Made by a program: the position numbers and the translations under genes. DNA of 64,000 nt, taken from assembly GCA_905182995.1 (NCBI GenBank), contig CAJJDP010000137.1, positions 1-64,000 on the forward strand. The letters run 5' to 3'. This DNA is from Paramecium octaurelia (lineage: Eukaryota > Ciliophora > Oligohymenophorea > Peniculida > Parameciidae). Positions 11,985 to 25,226 of this stretch are shown in pieces. Position 1 is the first letter of the stretch, and each line of letters starts with the position of its first letter. The notes beneath the pieces were generated by a model. The model made no database searches. It had not been told where the DNA came from and was given only the letters and a program-made list of their open reading frames with translations.

Positions 11985-14277
11985 TCAATGTTAATCTTTT
12001 TATTTTGATTCTTAATTGATGCACTAGAAACGAATGCACCTAAATAATGACAGCAATCTCTAAATATCCAAAAATTCTTCAGTTTCCATTTTCTTGTCCT
12101 ATTGCAAGGATTATATTTAAGTATTTGAAACGTTTTTAAGTCTTTGCCTCAGGGTATTGAAAGCAACTCCTTATGGCAATAGCATCATTAAGCCAAACAA
12201 ACATTTCATTAAGAATGGATGAGAATCGTACTCTAATAATTGTAACCTTAAAACTTAAATAGTTATTGATATTACAAATGAATACTGGTGTTTCTAAAAC
12301 ATTAATTAATTGGGCTATCTCTGATAAAATACATTCATTTACTTCCACTTCTGAAAAACTAATAATTATTTTATAAGCCAAATCATATTCCTCAGATAGT
12401 AAACAAAGTGTAATTACACTCATTGAATTATAACAGAATGTCCTATAGAGGGTTTCGAAGATTTCTTAATTATGCTATCTTTTTTTCTCATCTTTTTCAT
12501 GTTTTAGATTCCTTAGAATATTTCGTAGATTTTATAGCTCTTTTTCAGAAATTAACAGGTTGGTTAATATTTGAACAGTATTGCTGATAAAAATTACATC
12601 ATTTTATGAATATACTTCCAATAATTTCGCTGTTATTGTGAAATAAACCTTCTATGGATTAAGAAGCGAGCATAGCTTCTTAAATATTTAATCTCCTTTC
12701 TTTTCAGATTATTCTTGATTTTTACGAAGCATAATTAAAATTTTATCGATTACTATTTCAAAATATTGGCTGTGCATCGAAATATTTGCTAACACATCCA
12801 TAATGTTTTATACTATAGCAAATTCAGAATCTGCCAATTTATCAATAAGCTAGCTAATCTAATAATAAATACTTTTGTTAATATATCTTCAATTGTTGGA
12901 AAAAGAGACTCAGAATAAACTTCTAATAAATGTTTCATCCATATTAATGCTGATTCAGCTGTATTGCTTTTTTTATCAGTTAGCATCTCTTTTATTGTAG
13001 GTACTATGTTTATAAACTCTATTGATGAATTTTTCACTCTTTCCATAACCTTTAGTAACAATTCATTTGTCTTCTAAGCTGCTTTCCTGATTTCCTCCTC
13101 TTCATGGGATAATAATATCAGTATAGGGCCCAAAATCTAACTTAGACTGTTCAATATAGTCTTTCGTAAAGGAGATTCAAATCCTCCCAAATATTATTAG
13201 ATTTAATTTTTTGAAATTGGAGATGTATTGCTCCTCAAATATTCATCTGGTTTTACATGGGATGGTGAATTTTATATCCCCAACCTATTTTTTTATTCCT
13301 CTTCTAATTCTTGTTAAAAAACTCTCAAATATTCAAAAATCCATAGTAAAGAATTTAGTTTGGCATAATTATTTTGGTTTCCTTTCATTTAACAAATTTT
13401 AAGCAAAATTTCTATAATTTATTCGTTAACTCTTTAATCTAGATTCACTTTAACCTCTACTTATTTCAAAAATTCATTTGCTTGCAAATCAGCTCCATTA
13501 CGAACTTCCCTAATAATACTGAATGGCTTTACTTATTTGATTCTCCTAACATCATGAATATGCCTTCCAGTATCATGGGAAAATAAATATACAAATCATT
13601 ATTATGACATTGATTTAAGACTTTTATCCATCCAAGCAGGAATTATCGAACATATGTTACCCTAGTCTTTAGTTTGTTTTATAATTAGCTCATAATTGAG
13701 TTTAAGTTAAAATAACATTGTTTTCCTGGATCTAAAGATTTCTCTTGAACTGCTGTTTACACCTAAGTCTTTAATAATTAATCCAATAAGAACATGGCTT
13801 AAACTATTTAAGGTTCTTATTCTGCTGATCTTCCCAGTTGATAGTCGAATATTTCATTAAAATTAAGAAGGATCATAGTCTTCATAGTTTTTGTTAATTA
13901 AAGCAAACATTCAACAGCATATTATCTTGCCTTATCCTCTTTATCGTTTAAGCATTCTAAAATTGGCTAAGTTAGATCTTTGACACATCTTTCAGCTAAT
14001 TGAGGAAACTACTAATAAAATTTTGGATTACTTCTTTCACGAGAATTTCAGCAACAGTTTAAATGGCAAACATTCCTTATCTTTTAAAGTATAATTATGA
14101 CGAAGAAGTAAATTTTATTTTTAAAGTTTCTATTATTTATTTGATTAGCAATTCCTTTCCACTTTAAGCATAAGATTAGACTAATGATTTTAATTATTGG
14201 CATCCTTATTATTTCTTATCCTAGCTTTTATCCTATAATAATTTTATGATTTGTTATGGTACAACATTGTCATCCAT
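11985..14277 (-). CDS. VAC14: VAC14 homologue (PIKfyve complex scaffold)
   Basis: Predicted 734 residues after removing four introns (12254-12275, 12850-12872, 13510-13532, 14012-14031; 22, 23, 23 and 20 nt), each of which restores frame. VAC14 is a HEAT-repeat scaffold that binds PIKfyve/Fab1 and FIG4 on endolysosomal membranes to make PI(3,5)P2. Matches to the family run along the whole length: the N-terminal start (VVPQQIIKLLQDKS), QFPQLAERCVKDLTQPILEC, VRQFLLGWIKVLNQC, then ALIWMKHLLEVYSESLFPTI. The conserved C-terminal domain follows, with VITLCLLSEEYDLAYKII, AQLINVLETPVFIFLRLQL and KCLFGLMMLLPQ. Family members are about 750-880 residues, so this one is slightly short. It converges on tRNase Z. 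Confidence 0.9.
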
Positions 14278-14934
14278 TTGAGTGTATTAATAGTCTATAT
14301 ATTTAATAATAGCATTTCATTTTATAATATTAGCAAATTCAAAATAACATCATATTCAATTTAGCAAAGAAATACATCACATTGTAATTTTAAATTGTAC
14401 TAATTTGTAGTATCTTTCCTCCATTTTATTAAAATGGCATTACTATAATTACTCTTTTTAAGTAAATTAGGAATAATAAGGTCATGATCCAGAATAGATA
14501 TTTAATTACAATTCATGCTGTTTGAAATCTGTTACATAAAATACCTAATTTTTCAGTAGTGTTGGTTGCTAGGCATTAAATTTTCAAATTTACGTGGTAT
14601 TTGATTGATATCCTTGATAAATTTATCTCTGGAATGGATTAAGTGATTCCTGTTTCAAATTCTGTCAATTATAATAAGTCAGACTAACTAATAAAATGGT
14701 TTTGCACCATCAACATTCAGATTTGTAATAGATTTCTTTTGCTATCGAAATAATTCCTGAGTCATCTTTAAGACTTCAACTTCTAAATATAGTTAAGCTG
14801 GTAAATTTCAAAAGGCAACTGCTGATCCATCAGATTTCAAATTTTTCTTTATTTTAAAGTTGTTGATGCTTTAGTGTTTGATTTATGCTAATGCGCTATT
14901 TACAAATCAATAGTTCAAAATATATAATTAAAAA
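14278..14934 (-). other. Spacer with a possible coding relic at about 14560-14870
   Basis: This 657-base stretch lies between the divergent VAC14 and membrane-protein genes and must hold both promoters. On the minus strand at about 14690-14800 there is a protein-like segment (VLKMTQELFRQQKKSITN, then GAKPFYQLV), followed in other frames by SIPEINLSRISIKYHVN. TGA codons break every frame. This could be a relic, but nothing is recognised. Confidence 0.3.
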
Positions 14935-17900
14935 ATGTCGATTATGAATCACAAGAAGTCTTAATTAGAAAAAGGCACTTCTTAGGAAATGGAATACAAG
15001 TTCAAAATATCACTATTTAACATCATGCATAATATCATATAGAATAATTTATGTAACACTCTCATTTACTGTGTGTTGTTAAGCATTGAAAATTTACAGC
15101 TGATGTACTATCCGATTCATCCAGTGATCGATTTTTTATGGGATAATCAAGGACTAAATTATTTCAGAATCATCCTCCGCTATTTTCAATACAATTACCT
15201 GATTGATTAAGGTGTAACAATATTCATAATTTTGTTGTACATTTCTTTTGGAGTCATGGTCATTATTGGTGTGATATTCTTTACTAGCTAATATTAATTA
15301 AGCCAATTAAAATATTAAGAACAACAACCAGGCATGCTTATTTTTACCTTCAAATTGTTATCCTTATTACTAATTATTTTGAATACTGTATTGGCACTTC
15401 CATTTTATAATATATTTTTGGCTACCATCTATTGCAGATCGGATTCAGCAGCTGGAGCTGACATAGGTTGTTATGAAGGCATTCACATTCTTCATATGAT
15501 TGCTGCTATCATTGGGATTGTATTACTAATCTTTTTTCATTTTTCCACAACATTATTGTACTTTGATCTAAAGTAAAGATTATTATTGATAAAAGTCCAA
15601 AATCAAAATTCCCTTTCAATGGTTATTAATCTGATGCTGAATATGCACGAATGCTATTCAAATTTGTTACTCCTTTTCTTATAATTTTCAATGCTCCTGG
15701 TACTTACAATAGTGAAATGGTCGTCTTATTTGGAGTTGGAGATCTTATTCTCCTATTTTCCAGATACAATTATCCAACAGGATACAATAATTTTATGTAT
15801 TTATGTATAATTACATCAATAGACACTTTTACAAAATAACTCTTGAATTAATTGTGTTGTGGATCAATATTTGTGTAATTATCACTGACTTTTTAGATAC
15901 TGGGGCACCAGATGACATGGGGTTACTATATTTATTTGTTTTGATACCATGTGTAGTCTTTGGTGGGTTATATGCTTTCAAAAACATACTTAAAGAATCA
16001 ATGACATTTTAAATAAAAAACCTAAAAAACGAAGAGGAGGCAGACAATTACTTAAATACTCTAATATAATTGATTTTGGATCGATAATCTCCAAACACAA
16101 AAATAAAGTTGATGGGAGTATTAAAATTGCATTATGTGAATTGTACAAAAACAGGATGCGCTTGTAAATCACTTATTTCATATGATCACAAAAAAGAAGA
16201 GGGTACAAAAGAACATGAGACTTGGATGAAGCTTTTGGGATCTGTTTTGGATGACATTATAGCCGATGAAAAGTTTAAGGAGAATGCTAGATTCAAAATC
16301 TTTTATTCTTATTTATGTAACGACGAGTTAAAAAATAAATACAATGCTCTCCATTATATGATGAAGGCAGAAGATACAAAAAATCATACTCTGAGAGATG
16401 AATTTTGTTTATTCCGTTTCAAACAACATATTGAGAGTGAAATGTAAGAAGACTCTGAAAAGGCCTAAGACATTGATGTGAATTCTATTGTGTTCTTTTA
16501 GAATCAATTGGTGGTGCTAACTAATATGATTTAGAAAAGTGCAGAATCGCATTTAGAATTTTGGAGAGAACTTTAAGAGGATCATCCTAATATCTTAAAA
16601 TTATAAAATATTGGATTAAAAGTTTTACATTAGATTGATCTATGTGATGAAGGATATCAAGAACTTGTGGAGATAAACAATAACAATCTTAATCTTTTAG
16701 AATTTTATAATGCTTATTTATAAATGGTTGTACATGATAAAGAATAACATGAACAGTTATCTTAATAAATAAGTCAAATTAAGAAAACAATATATCAAAG
16801 AAAGCAAGGAGGAGGACAAGAGTCTAAAATAACCGAATCACAAGAGACAATCATAATAACGATGAGCGGAAATGTTGGTAGTATCGGAATTGTGGCCAGT
16901 TGTAATAATGAAATATAAAAATCTTTGGGATATCCAGCGTCAGAATTATTTGAATAAAACGTGAGCAAGATCATGCCAAAAATAATTGGTGATTAACATA
17001 ATTAATTAGTTGAGAATTATATGAGAACAAGCAATTCAAATATTATAGGATTAGAGAGATTTGTGCTAGCTTAAAATAGTTAGCAATATTTGGTTCCTTG
17101 TAAGTTGATGATCAAAGTTTTGCCAAATTTAGAAAAAGGCATCCTCTTGGTTGGCTTTCTAAAGCCATTAGAAAAATTGCCTGGAACTCATTATATGATA
17201 TATGATGGAATTTCATAATAAATTTTAAATGTTAGTGAATCAATGAAGGATTTAGGAATAAGAGTTGAGGATATTGCAACAACAAGTGCCTAAGAATAAC
17301 CAATCTATACTTTTGGAAACTTGTTTAAAGAATTAGGAGATGTGCTGAATAATACTCTTAATTAAAATGATCAACCCTTAAAAAATTAGGTGTATAAGTT
17401 AGAAGGAGATATATATACAGCTGAAACTATTATTGATGTTCAACTATTCAAATAACTACTTTAATCAAACATTCATGATTCAGATAATAAGAAAATGGGA
17501 GGATCCATCAAAGATTCAGCAATTATGAATTATAGCGGAGACTTCAAAAAAGTCAAAGTTAAATTAGAGTTAATTGAGGAGAGATTTCCTTTAACAGATG
17601 ATGGTCAGCCTGCAGGAGGAAGCATATATCATACAATAGTGATTCGAGAGGATATTGATTAAGAGAAAGCCAACTATGGAAAGTCTTTAATAAAACAGAA
17701 ATTGGATGAGAGCAAGCATCAGATTATCCAATAATAATCTATTGATGAAGAGGAAGATAAATAAAAGAATTTTTAATCTTCAGTTGATGATCAAGAAGAA
17801 AATAAATAGACAAAAGACATCAGAAGTGCTTTAGAATAATCAAAGACTCCCAGACAAATCATATATCTAAGATATCTAACATTGATCCTATTTTTATCTA

Positions 17901-19790
17901 CCTTAGCGTTATCTATTAGCAAATTAGTTTTAGCATTATAATAATCAATTCTGGTGGATGAGGGTGTCAGTGCTGTTCGTTAAGCTCATCGAAGGCATTC
18001 TTTAATGGCAGATATAAATTTATACAGTCGTTATTTATATTTAACATCTTTCGGACATTATCCTTCATCTTTAGAAGGAGCATTCAAGGCAAACATAAGT
18101 GTTTTAGTTGATAGGTTATAAGTAATATAATTTGACATGATCGAGTTTAGAATTAAGGTTGAAAGCAGAAGTGGTATGCAAATAGATGATGATCAATATG
18201 ATGTAGTCTTTTTGCTTTCAAACAACGAAACCAAAACTTATGGGAATATTTTCAATGATGCTGTTTTTGCTTATATTACGTCAGCTTCTTCATTCAAAAA
18301 AGCAACTCTATCATAATTTAATGATACCTCTAATTCTAGTAGCGTTTCTAAAAATCTATTTTATGTAGTCGAAAATGGTTTGGATGTTCTGAGAAATGGA
18401 TCTGAAAGAATAGCTGATAAATTTTATAACTTTTATTATGATCAAGTAGATGCCCAAACCAGTAACGCTATAATTATTTTAATTGCTGCTTTGGTAATTA
18501 TCGTTATTTGCGAAATTGTCTATGTACCAATTTTCATGAGCATATTCAAAGAACGCAAAAGGTTAATTAGTTATTTTGGTATGATCACTAATGATGACAT
18601 CAAGAATTTAATTGATTAAGGTGATAAATTTATTTTAGATCACATCACAAAATTTAAAAGTTCTGATGATATTAATTAAATTGAGTAACCTCAACAACAA
18701 TAACAACAACAACATATAATTGAAAGCTCTTTGAATCAGGATCAAAGTCAAGATATTGCGGATAGTCCAAAATAAAAAGTTGAAGTCGATCAAAGAAAAT
18801 CCCTATTTGATTAAACAAAAGAAAAGCATTAAAGAATATACGAAAGTAAAGGTGGAACACATTACTTTTTAGTATTTTCTTTTATATTTATTGGCTCACT
18901 TTTAATGATTGAATATATTGTAATGTATGTTTTAGAAGATCAATCTATTAGTGATGCTAAGTTAATCCTGGATCACTACTTGTACATCTCTCGTCGAGCA
19001 AGCATTATTAAATATAATATACTGTTTACATTGGAAGCATTAGTGAATAATGGTCAATCCAGGTTTTACTTGGAAAATGACTTATCTAAATATTATAATC
19101 AGAAAGTATATTCTAATGAATAGGATCTATTCAAGACTTTAACCTATACATATCCCAGTTCATTTGATGCTTATTTTGCTTTCTTTAATGATATAAATTT
19201 CTTGAATGTTTGTGAGCATATCACTTGGATCAACACTCTCGATTTAATTACTTAGTCGTTTGTCTTTGTAGATACCACAGATAATTTCACAAATTACACC
19301 TTCTCCTCATCGGAACTAAACTAAGAATGTAATACAGTTAAAGGAGGACTCTTAACAAAGGGTTTGAGAGATGCGATTTTCTTGGTTTCTTTGGGAAACA
19401 ACGAGTTGTTGGCTACTTATTCAAATTTATAAGAAAGTTTGGATGCATTCCAGATATAAGAATTATTGCGTAAGTACATTTTACCAACATTTTGGGAGAA
19501 TAATAATATATTCTAAACTTGCTTTTATAAGTAAAAATTATTAAATTATATGCATTAGCTTTTTAGACATTCGAGATTAAGTATAGATCTATAATTTTGT
19601 TGGATTTGTAGGGTTTTTAATTTTAATTTTCTTCTTTTTGTGGATTTCTTATATAGCCAAGGTTTAAGCTGGAATACAATAATCAATGAGAATGCTTACT
19701 CTGATCCCTGATGATCTTATAGATAAATACACAAAACTTAAAGAGGCTATCGAATATCATGTCTTAGGAATTAAACAGTAGCAATAATGA
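14935..19790 (+). CDS. Giant multi-pass membrane protein with PAS-like central region (ciliate TmcB-like family)
   Basis: Predicted 1592 residues; three introns (15573-15595, 15797-15822, 19531-19558) are removed and all frame checkpoints agree. The N-terminal third has several hydrophobic segments, including GVTIFIILLYISFGVMVII and MLIFTFKLLSLLLIILNTVL. A soluble region with Cys/His residues and a helical stretch follows. Then comes a segment with PAS-like features (IVASCNNEIQKSLGYPASEL, residues about 640-740). The C-terminal half has membrane segments near IIYLRYLTLILFLSTLALSI, IIILIAALVIIVICEIVYV, YFLVFSFIFIGSLLMIEYIV and VGFLILIFFFLWISYIA, with a long, presumably extracytosolic loop carrying NxS/T sites. 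The arrangement recalls the large ciliate proteins annotated as TmcB-like with PAS domains. Their ligand and role are unknown; a sensory membrane protein is an inference. Confidence 0.8.
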
Positions 19791-19820
19791 GATATTCAAT
19801 TATATAATAATTATATAACA

Positions 19821-21584
19821 ATGTACAACCCAGTTGAGTATTATTATTCAAACGATTATAATATATCTCAAATAGCAAAACCAGAAATTACTAGAGTTAA
19901 CACATCTTATTCACCTCGAAAGCTCATTATGGGATATTGGAAAAAGGATTATAAATCATTCATTAGATAAAGAACTATGAATTTAGAATCCAAGGAAATC
20001 TAACCACATTCAGCTAAGCAAAAAGGTATCAAATAATCATTCACTCGATTGGCAGAATCGATTTTAAATGTGAGTAATTGTTTTGAAAATATCCCAAATA
20101 GATAGACAAAAACAGATAGATTTGTCTAAAAATAAAAAAATAAAATTACTACCCCATCACCTTAGCATTCTAAAATGCATAATCATGAAACTCATAAAAT
20201 TCCAGGTAGACTTTACAAAGGAACATTGCTAAAAAATTTTGATAACTCTTCAAATCAAATTGGAGAGTCTTATATTTTAGATTCAAAAAAGGAAATTGGA
20301 TATTCCTAAATGAGCCCGAAAAGTACAAAGAAAGAGCATAGTTCTGAATAGCCGATGTAAAAACATAAGTAAAATTCAAACACTGAACAGGTAGTAACTC
20401 CCTATAAAGAACTTAAATAATAGTTGATGATAAGAAGATCTACTTTGAACAATACCAATTCAACAAATTCTTTTAAAAAAACCACCTATAATATCATAGA
20501 CGAAAAATTAGAAGGAATGAAATTTGAATGTTTATTAATTAAACCCTCCCCAAACAATGTTAGCAATTTAGTGATGATTTAATTCGAAAATGTGTTAGGC
20601 TATGACGAATCTAGCTTTTTCGGATTATAGCCTGATTTTATTGGCAGTAAATAGCATGAAGAATATTTAGTCCTTAGAGATCATTATTTTTAAAAGGCCG
20701 CTCCTAATTCCTCCTTTTATATTCATAAAAATATTAAAGAACTTTTCAATTCAATATGCAGAGTGTATTAAGTTGGACTTTATACTTTAAATTATTCACA
20801 CCTCCTCAAAGATCTTATCAATGAGAAAAAACTTAAAGTTAATGGGGCTTTTTCAATTCTTGATTATAAAATTGACACATTTGTAGTTGACATTACTAAT
20901 GTTCTAACAAATTTAAAAATTAAGAATCCTCAGTTGCTAATTTTTATTCAGCCTTTCAAATTACTCCATAAATAAGAACCATTTATCCCAAATCATACAA
21001 AAATGCCTTATTATGATTACTATGGATAAAGATTCTTTATACCATTCACTTAATCAATTCATCCAAATCAGTATAGATTATTAGCCCTACCAAGCTTAGC
21101 TATGTAAAGTTTATTGAAAAATGAAGAATACAGTAATGGATTTGCGTAGATCAATTATTTTATTGAATAATTTGCTCTGGCTTTATAAAGTGAAGGAAAT
21201 TTTGCACAGTTTCTTAGCAAGGGTTAAAATAGAATAACATGTATTAATCAATCCTCTTATTTTCGATAAATAAAATAAAGATTGTTATAATAAGTCTATT
21301 TTATTGACACATTAAAACTAAATCAAGATAAATATGATAATATTAGATTTAAGAAAAAAGAAAACTATGATAGGTATAATTCTAAGAATGATTATGCTAA
21401 GTAAATGGAAATCTTTTACAATGACATCATAGGTAGAAACAAAGAAATACTTGAAAAATTTCGAGCCTGCAATTATGATCATACTAACAATCTATCACAA
21501 TTACATTAAGAATTATAGTAATCTTTAATTAGATTAAATTATTGTGAGATGTTTGTTGATTCTTGCTACTACTTGCCATATTGA
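19821..21584 (+). CDS. Hypothetical protein, possible divergent PAS-like domain
   Basis: Intronless 587-residue frame, beginning 30 bases after the stop of the giant membrane protein on the same strand and ending 44 bases from the converging V-ATPase E gene. The first 230 residues are Ser/Lys/Gln-rich and probably disordered. A more ordered part follows (about residues 235-560), with segments such as NVLGYDESSFFGLQPDFIG, which looks like a PAS-type motif (compare LGYPASEL in the upstream neighbour), and QLLIFIQPFKLLHK. No catalytic motif or membrane segment is apparent. Placement directly behind a PAS-like membrane protein is suggestive, but function is unknown. Confidence 0.75.
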
Positions 21585-21628
21585 TGTTTATATATATATT
21601 TATTTTATTTATTCTATATACTTTCCCA

Positions 21629-22380
21629 TCATTTTCTAAATAAACCATTTCTAATATCCGGCAAAAACTCTTGCAATGAGAGTTCCAACCTATCATCAAG
21701 AGTGTTTGAACACACTATTCTACTATTTGCACAACTAAGCACAACTCCACCCAATCTAAAATCAATATATTTAGTACATTGGCTTCCCACTTTTCTCAGT
21801 CAAATATTAACTTTGATTGATACTAAGAGTTGTTTTGAAGTCTTTTGTAGTTTCTCGCTTTATAATTTATGTAAATTCTTCTTGACACTCTCCCAAAATT
21901 GATCTCACTAAAGGAACATCTTATTCCAAGCATGTCAATTCAATACGAGGTTCTAATAATTTAATCATTCCTTGCACAATCAAATTTTTCAGTAATTCTT
22001 TATATACACCTTAATCTTAGATCAATTTGGCCATTTTCTAACGAACTTCTTCTTTAAGTCTCTGAATTAACTCAAAACGAGCTTGCATTTTTGATAATCT
22101 TGATTAATTGATCTTTGAAGATCGTTGACTAATACAATGATATAATCAAGTACATTCTTTTTTCAATAGTATATGATTCAATCTTCTTTTTATATTCTTC
22201 AATGATCCTTTCTTTCTATTGATTCAGAAGCTTATTTTTCTCAATCCTGAATTATTGAGCAGCCATATCTTTAATTTATTCAGATTTCTCTGTAGCCTAT
22301 AAGTATTATTGAATATTCACCTCTGCTTTAATGGCATTGACCATTTTTTTTACTCTCTCTTAAGGATTAAAATCGGCCAT
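21629..22380 (-). CDS. ATP6V1E: V-type ATPase subunit E (V1 stator)
   Basis: Predicted 234 residues after removing introns at 21756-21777 and 22129-22153 (22 and 25 nt). Subunit E forms the peripheral stalks of the V1 sector with subunit G and resists rotor torque during proton pumping into acidic compartments (food vacuoles and, probably, contractile-vacuole membranes in ciliates). The N-terminal half is a long charged helix (AAQQFRIEKNKLLNQQKERI). The C-terminal globular domain has the family pattern LIVQGMIKLLEPRIELTCLE, then QDVPLVRSIL, a LGGVVLSCANSRIVCSNTL segment and the terminal LDDRLELSLQEFLPDIRNGL. Usual family length is 210-235 residues. Start at ATG 22380 gives MADFNPQERVKKM. Confidence 0.92.
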
Positions 22381-22620
22381 ATTAATTAATTTATTGAAAT
22401 AAAATCAATTCATTTGTATTATTCTCATAATTTATAATTAATATCTTAGAATTAATTTACAATTTTCTTGCTCAGAACAATTACGATCAATGGTAATCAA
22501 ATTACACACACTCTTTCATATATAAATTAGTTTTTTTATGGTTTGACGTTGTCTCTGCAGCACATTATTTAATAGTAAGAATTTATATTTTTTGGTATTT
22601 TATAATTTTTTTAGATATCT

Positions 22621-23523
22621 ATGGAAATAGCTTTATAAAAGTATGACAGAGCTGAACAAGGTTAATATTATATTTGAATAATTAATCATCAAAGATGTTT
22701 ATGTCTAAATTTGTTGCTTCAGTAATAAATTTGTTCATACTTTATTTAATCTTTACTTATTAAGACTCATCTTAATTTGAGTAGTTCGTAAATATGTTGA
22801 GATACTTCTACTACTCTCTTCATTATATAGTCTATTACATTAAGGTGAGTGTTTCATTTAAAAACGGATTAGGCAAATAATGATTTTTTTGAGATTTCAT
22901 AGAGATGATTCAAATAATCGATCATTTTTGGGTATTATTTAAATGGGAAAACAACGATCGCAATTGAAATTTAAAAGCCTAACCTTTACATTTTGTTAAG
23001 TAGTGTATATGATTATTTGGAAAAAAACAAATAAATATTTCATTGTTTTGTTATTGTAATGAATTCAGTGCGAATAGCTTTCTAAGGGGAATTCATCAAG
23101 AGGTTATTATTGGAAAATAAATTCACTATCTTCAAAAGTTTCTGATTCACTTTTGATTAGATTAACAAAAATAGTTTAATGAGATTCAGAAATATTTTCT
23201 TTCCATTAAATGATTTATTTATTTTTGGAATAGACTATTGATAATACTGCTAAATATTACATTCCACTCGCTTTTGGATTAAAGAGAGAATTAATTATTC
23301 TTAATCAGTTGCCTTGGTCTACATCAAACTTAAGGATTCATAATGCTTTTAAATCCTTAAAGGTATGCTTCTATGCTTCTTAATCTTTTTCTATAGCTTG
23401 AGTTGAAAGAATCCTTCAGATTCATCATCTTCAATCATTTATTTATTAATTTAATGTTTAAAATCTATGGGGATATCTTAGAGAATTTAAGCTTATATAA
23501 TTTAAAGATATTAGTAAATTATG
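22621..23523 (+). CDS. Uncertain multi-intron gene or gene relic
   Basis: Starting at ATG 22621, coding-like segments appear in sequence but the splice pattern is not resolved: MEIALQKYDRAEQ, then FSNKFVHTLFNLYLLRL or, in another frame, a hydrophobic LRYFYYSLHYIVYYIK, and later SLSKVSDSLLIRLTKI. A clearer 3' part follows, with KYYIPLAFGLKRELIILNQ and PWSTSNLRIHNAFKSLK interrupted by a likely 34-nt intron at 23364-23397, ending FRFIIFNHLF. At about 23178 the only GT...AG pair that keeps frame would be 60 nt, unusual for this genome. It is either a gene with introns I mis-placed or a recently broken gene. No family is recognised. Confidence 0.4.
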
Positions 23524-23702
23524 ATTGAAATGCCATATTTTCAATAGACAATATTCTTTAAGAATGAAATATAAAAATGATTGATGATTCGGTCATTTTA
23601 ATTGCGATGACAACATAGTAAAAGTATAAAATAATAATAATGGTAGAATATATATATATTCGATTTGTTGTGTAAATACTAACATATTTCATTGGATTGC
23701 TA

Positions 23703-24361
23703 TCATTTGAAGAAATATAATTTATCCTAAATATAAAATTGAAAGATTACAAATTTAGCAAACAATTCTTTGCTTTAACTTGAATGTGTTGTAGAGTTGT
23801 AAATAAGATGCAAATAATATCCAATTTCTTCCTTTACTCTTTCTTACCATAAAGGATACTCCTTTAATTGATCTAGGAGATTAATGTATTTATTGATAGC
23901 CTCTTCCAAGTGATGTTCGTAGGTCAAAGTTGTGTACTCACTTCTGAACCAAGTATTATGAGTTGCAATTTCTTTTGTTAATTCCAAATATAGAGATCTG
24001 TACTCCCAAGTCAATCTATGTAGGTCGAGGATGAATTAGTATAGATTCTCAAATTGAACAAATTTCTATTTTGCCAATTCATATTAACTCACTTCACTAA
24101 GGTATGATGGATAAAATTACAAAGATTCCAATCTTGGAGTCCAATTCCTGGCAATATGAGAATAAAATCTGCATTCATAGTATGTCATAGGATCTCTTTC
24201 TAAGAATCCTTCTTCTGGGTCTTAAAATCCAGCTTTACACATCTCAGTCATAATTCTGTCCACCTACACTAACGATGAGTAAATCAAAATTAGTACATAC
24301 ATGAGTAATTAATCACTCTACTCTTTATGAAATAAGAAGCAAATCTAGTAACAATGGACAT
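23703..24361 (-). CDS. Hypothetical protein with mitochondrial-type N terminus
   Basis: Predicted 208 residues with one 32-nt intron (24269-24300); without it the frame enters a TGA upstream. The N terminus MSIVTRFASYFIKSRVIN is Arg/Lys-bearing, amphipathic and free of acidic residues, as expected of a mitochondrial presequence. The mature part is soluble and aromatic-rich: DPMTYYECRFYSHIARNW, LDLHRLTWEYRSLYLEL and WQERVKEEIGYYLHLIY. I do not recognise a family. Ciliate respiratory complexes contain many lineage-specific subunits, and such a protein would fit, but that is only inference from the N terminus and size. Confidence 0.7.
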
Positions 24362-25226
24362 TCTTGTTTTTATTTATAATAAATATAAATATCAACACTT
24401 TATTCACATTGCTATGGCTGTGACTTTTAGGGTTATGAAAATAATTCCACTCTAATTTTACTCTAATCATTAAGTAAGAATTTATGGAAAGGTTTTATCT
24501 GCTCCTCCTTAACCTTATAATAAATTATAATAATAAAAGATAAATTTAGATCACTATTTGACCATGTCGCATTATAGCGAATGCAAACTCTGCTTTAGGA
24601 TTTGAGAATGAAAGTCCGAACGAGAAGGTTCTTAATGAATTCTACTAAAATTTATTATGCTTCTTGTTCCTTCAAATCATTTGAACTAAAATTCATTTTA
24701 TTTCATAAGTTAAATTTATACTTTAAACAAACCAATCGTTTTAATGTTGTTCTATCTCATATGAAAATTTTTTGATAAGATGATGATTCAAATCATTTAT
24801 AATGATCTAGAATTCTGAGAAAATCTGAATAAATGAGATCTAAATAGATGCGATCGATCCTAAATCTTATTCTTAATCATTTTGAATCTTTTAATCATTA
24901 TAATAGCTGAAAAATAATACTACAAAATAAAAATTTTGTAAATCAAATTGTCAGTAATCAAAAGAAGTAAAAAATCTTCACAATAATGATATTATTCAAT
25001 ATTAATCTATTAATTCTATTTATTATTGATTTTGTATTTTTAATATGTTTAAATACTTTAGTTAAATATAGTAAAATATATTTATTACTTAGTTATTCAA
25101 TGGTTTATTAGAAATAACCTATCAATATAAAATCAATGATTATAAATTGAAATGTAACTCATTTATTCTAATCATGCAAACTGAAAAATGTTATGAATAA
25201 TAATATTTTAATTAAATTTACTGTTA
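24362..25226. other. Spacer between divergent genes, nothing recognised
   Basis: About 865 bases of AT-rich sequence upstream of both the putative mitochondrial protein and the coiled-coil gene at 25227. I see no coding frame of protein-like quality, no tRNA-like structure and no repeat. It presumably contains both promoters. Confidence 0.4.

Noticed and set aside
13160..13200. GGAGATTCAAATCCTCCC, resembling a tRNA T-arm
   Set aside because: It lies inside the VAC14 coding sequence and has no acceptor or anticodon arm at the right distances. No tRNA gene was found anywhere in the window.
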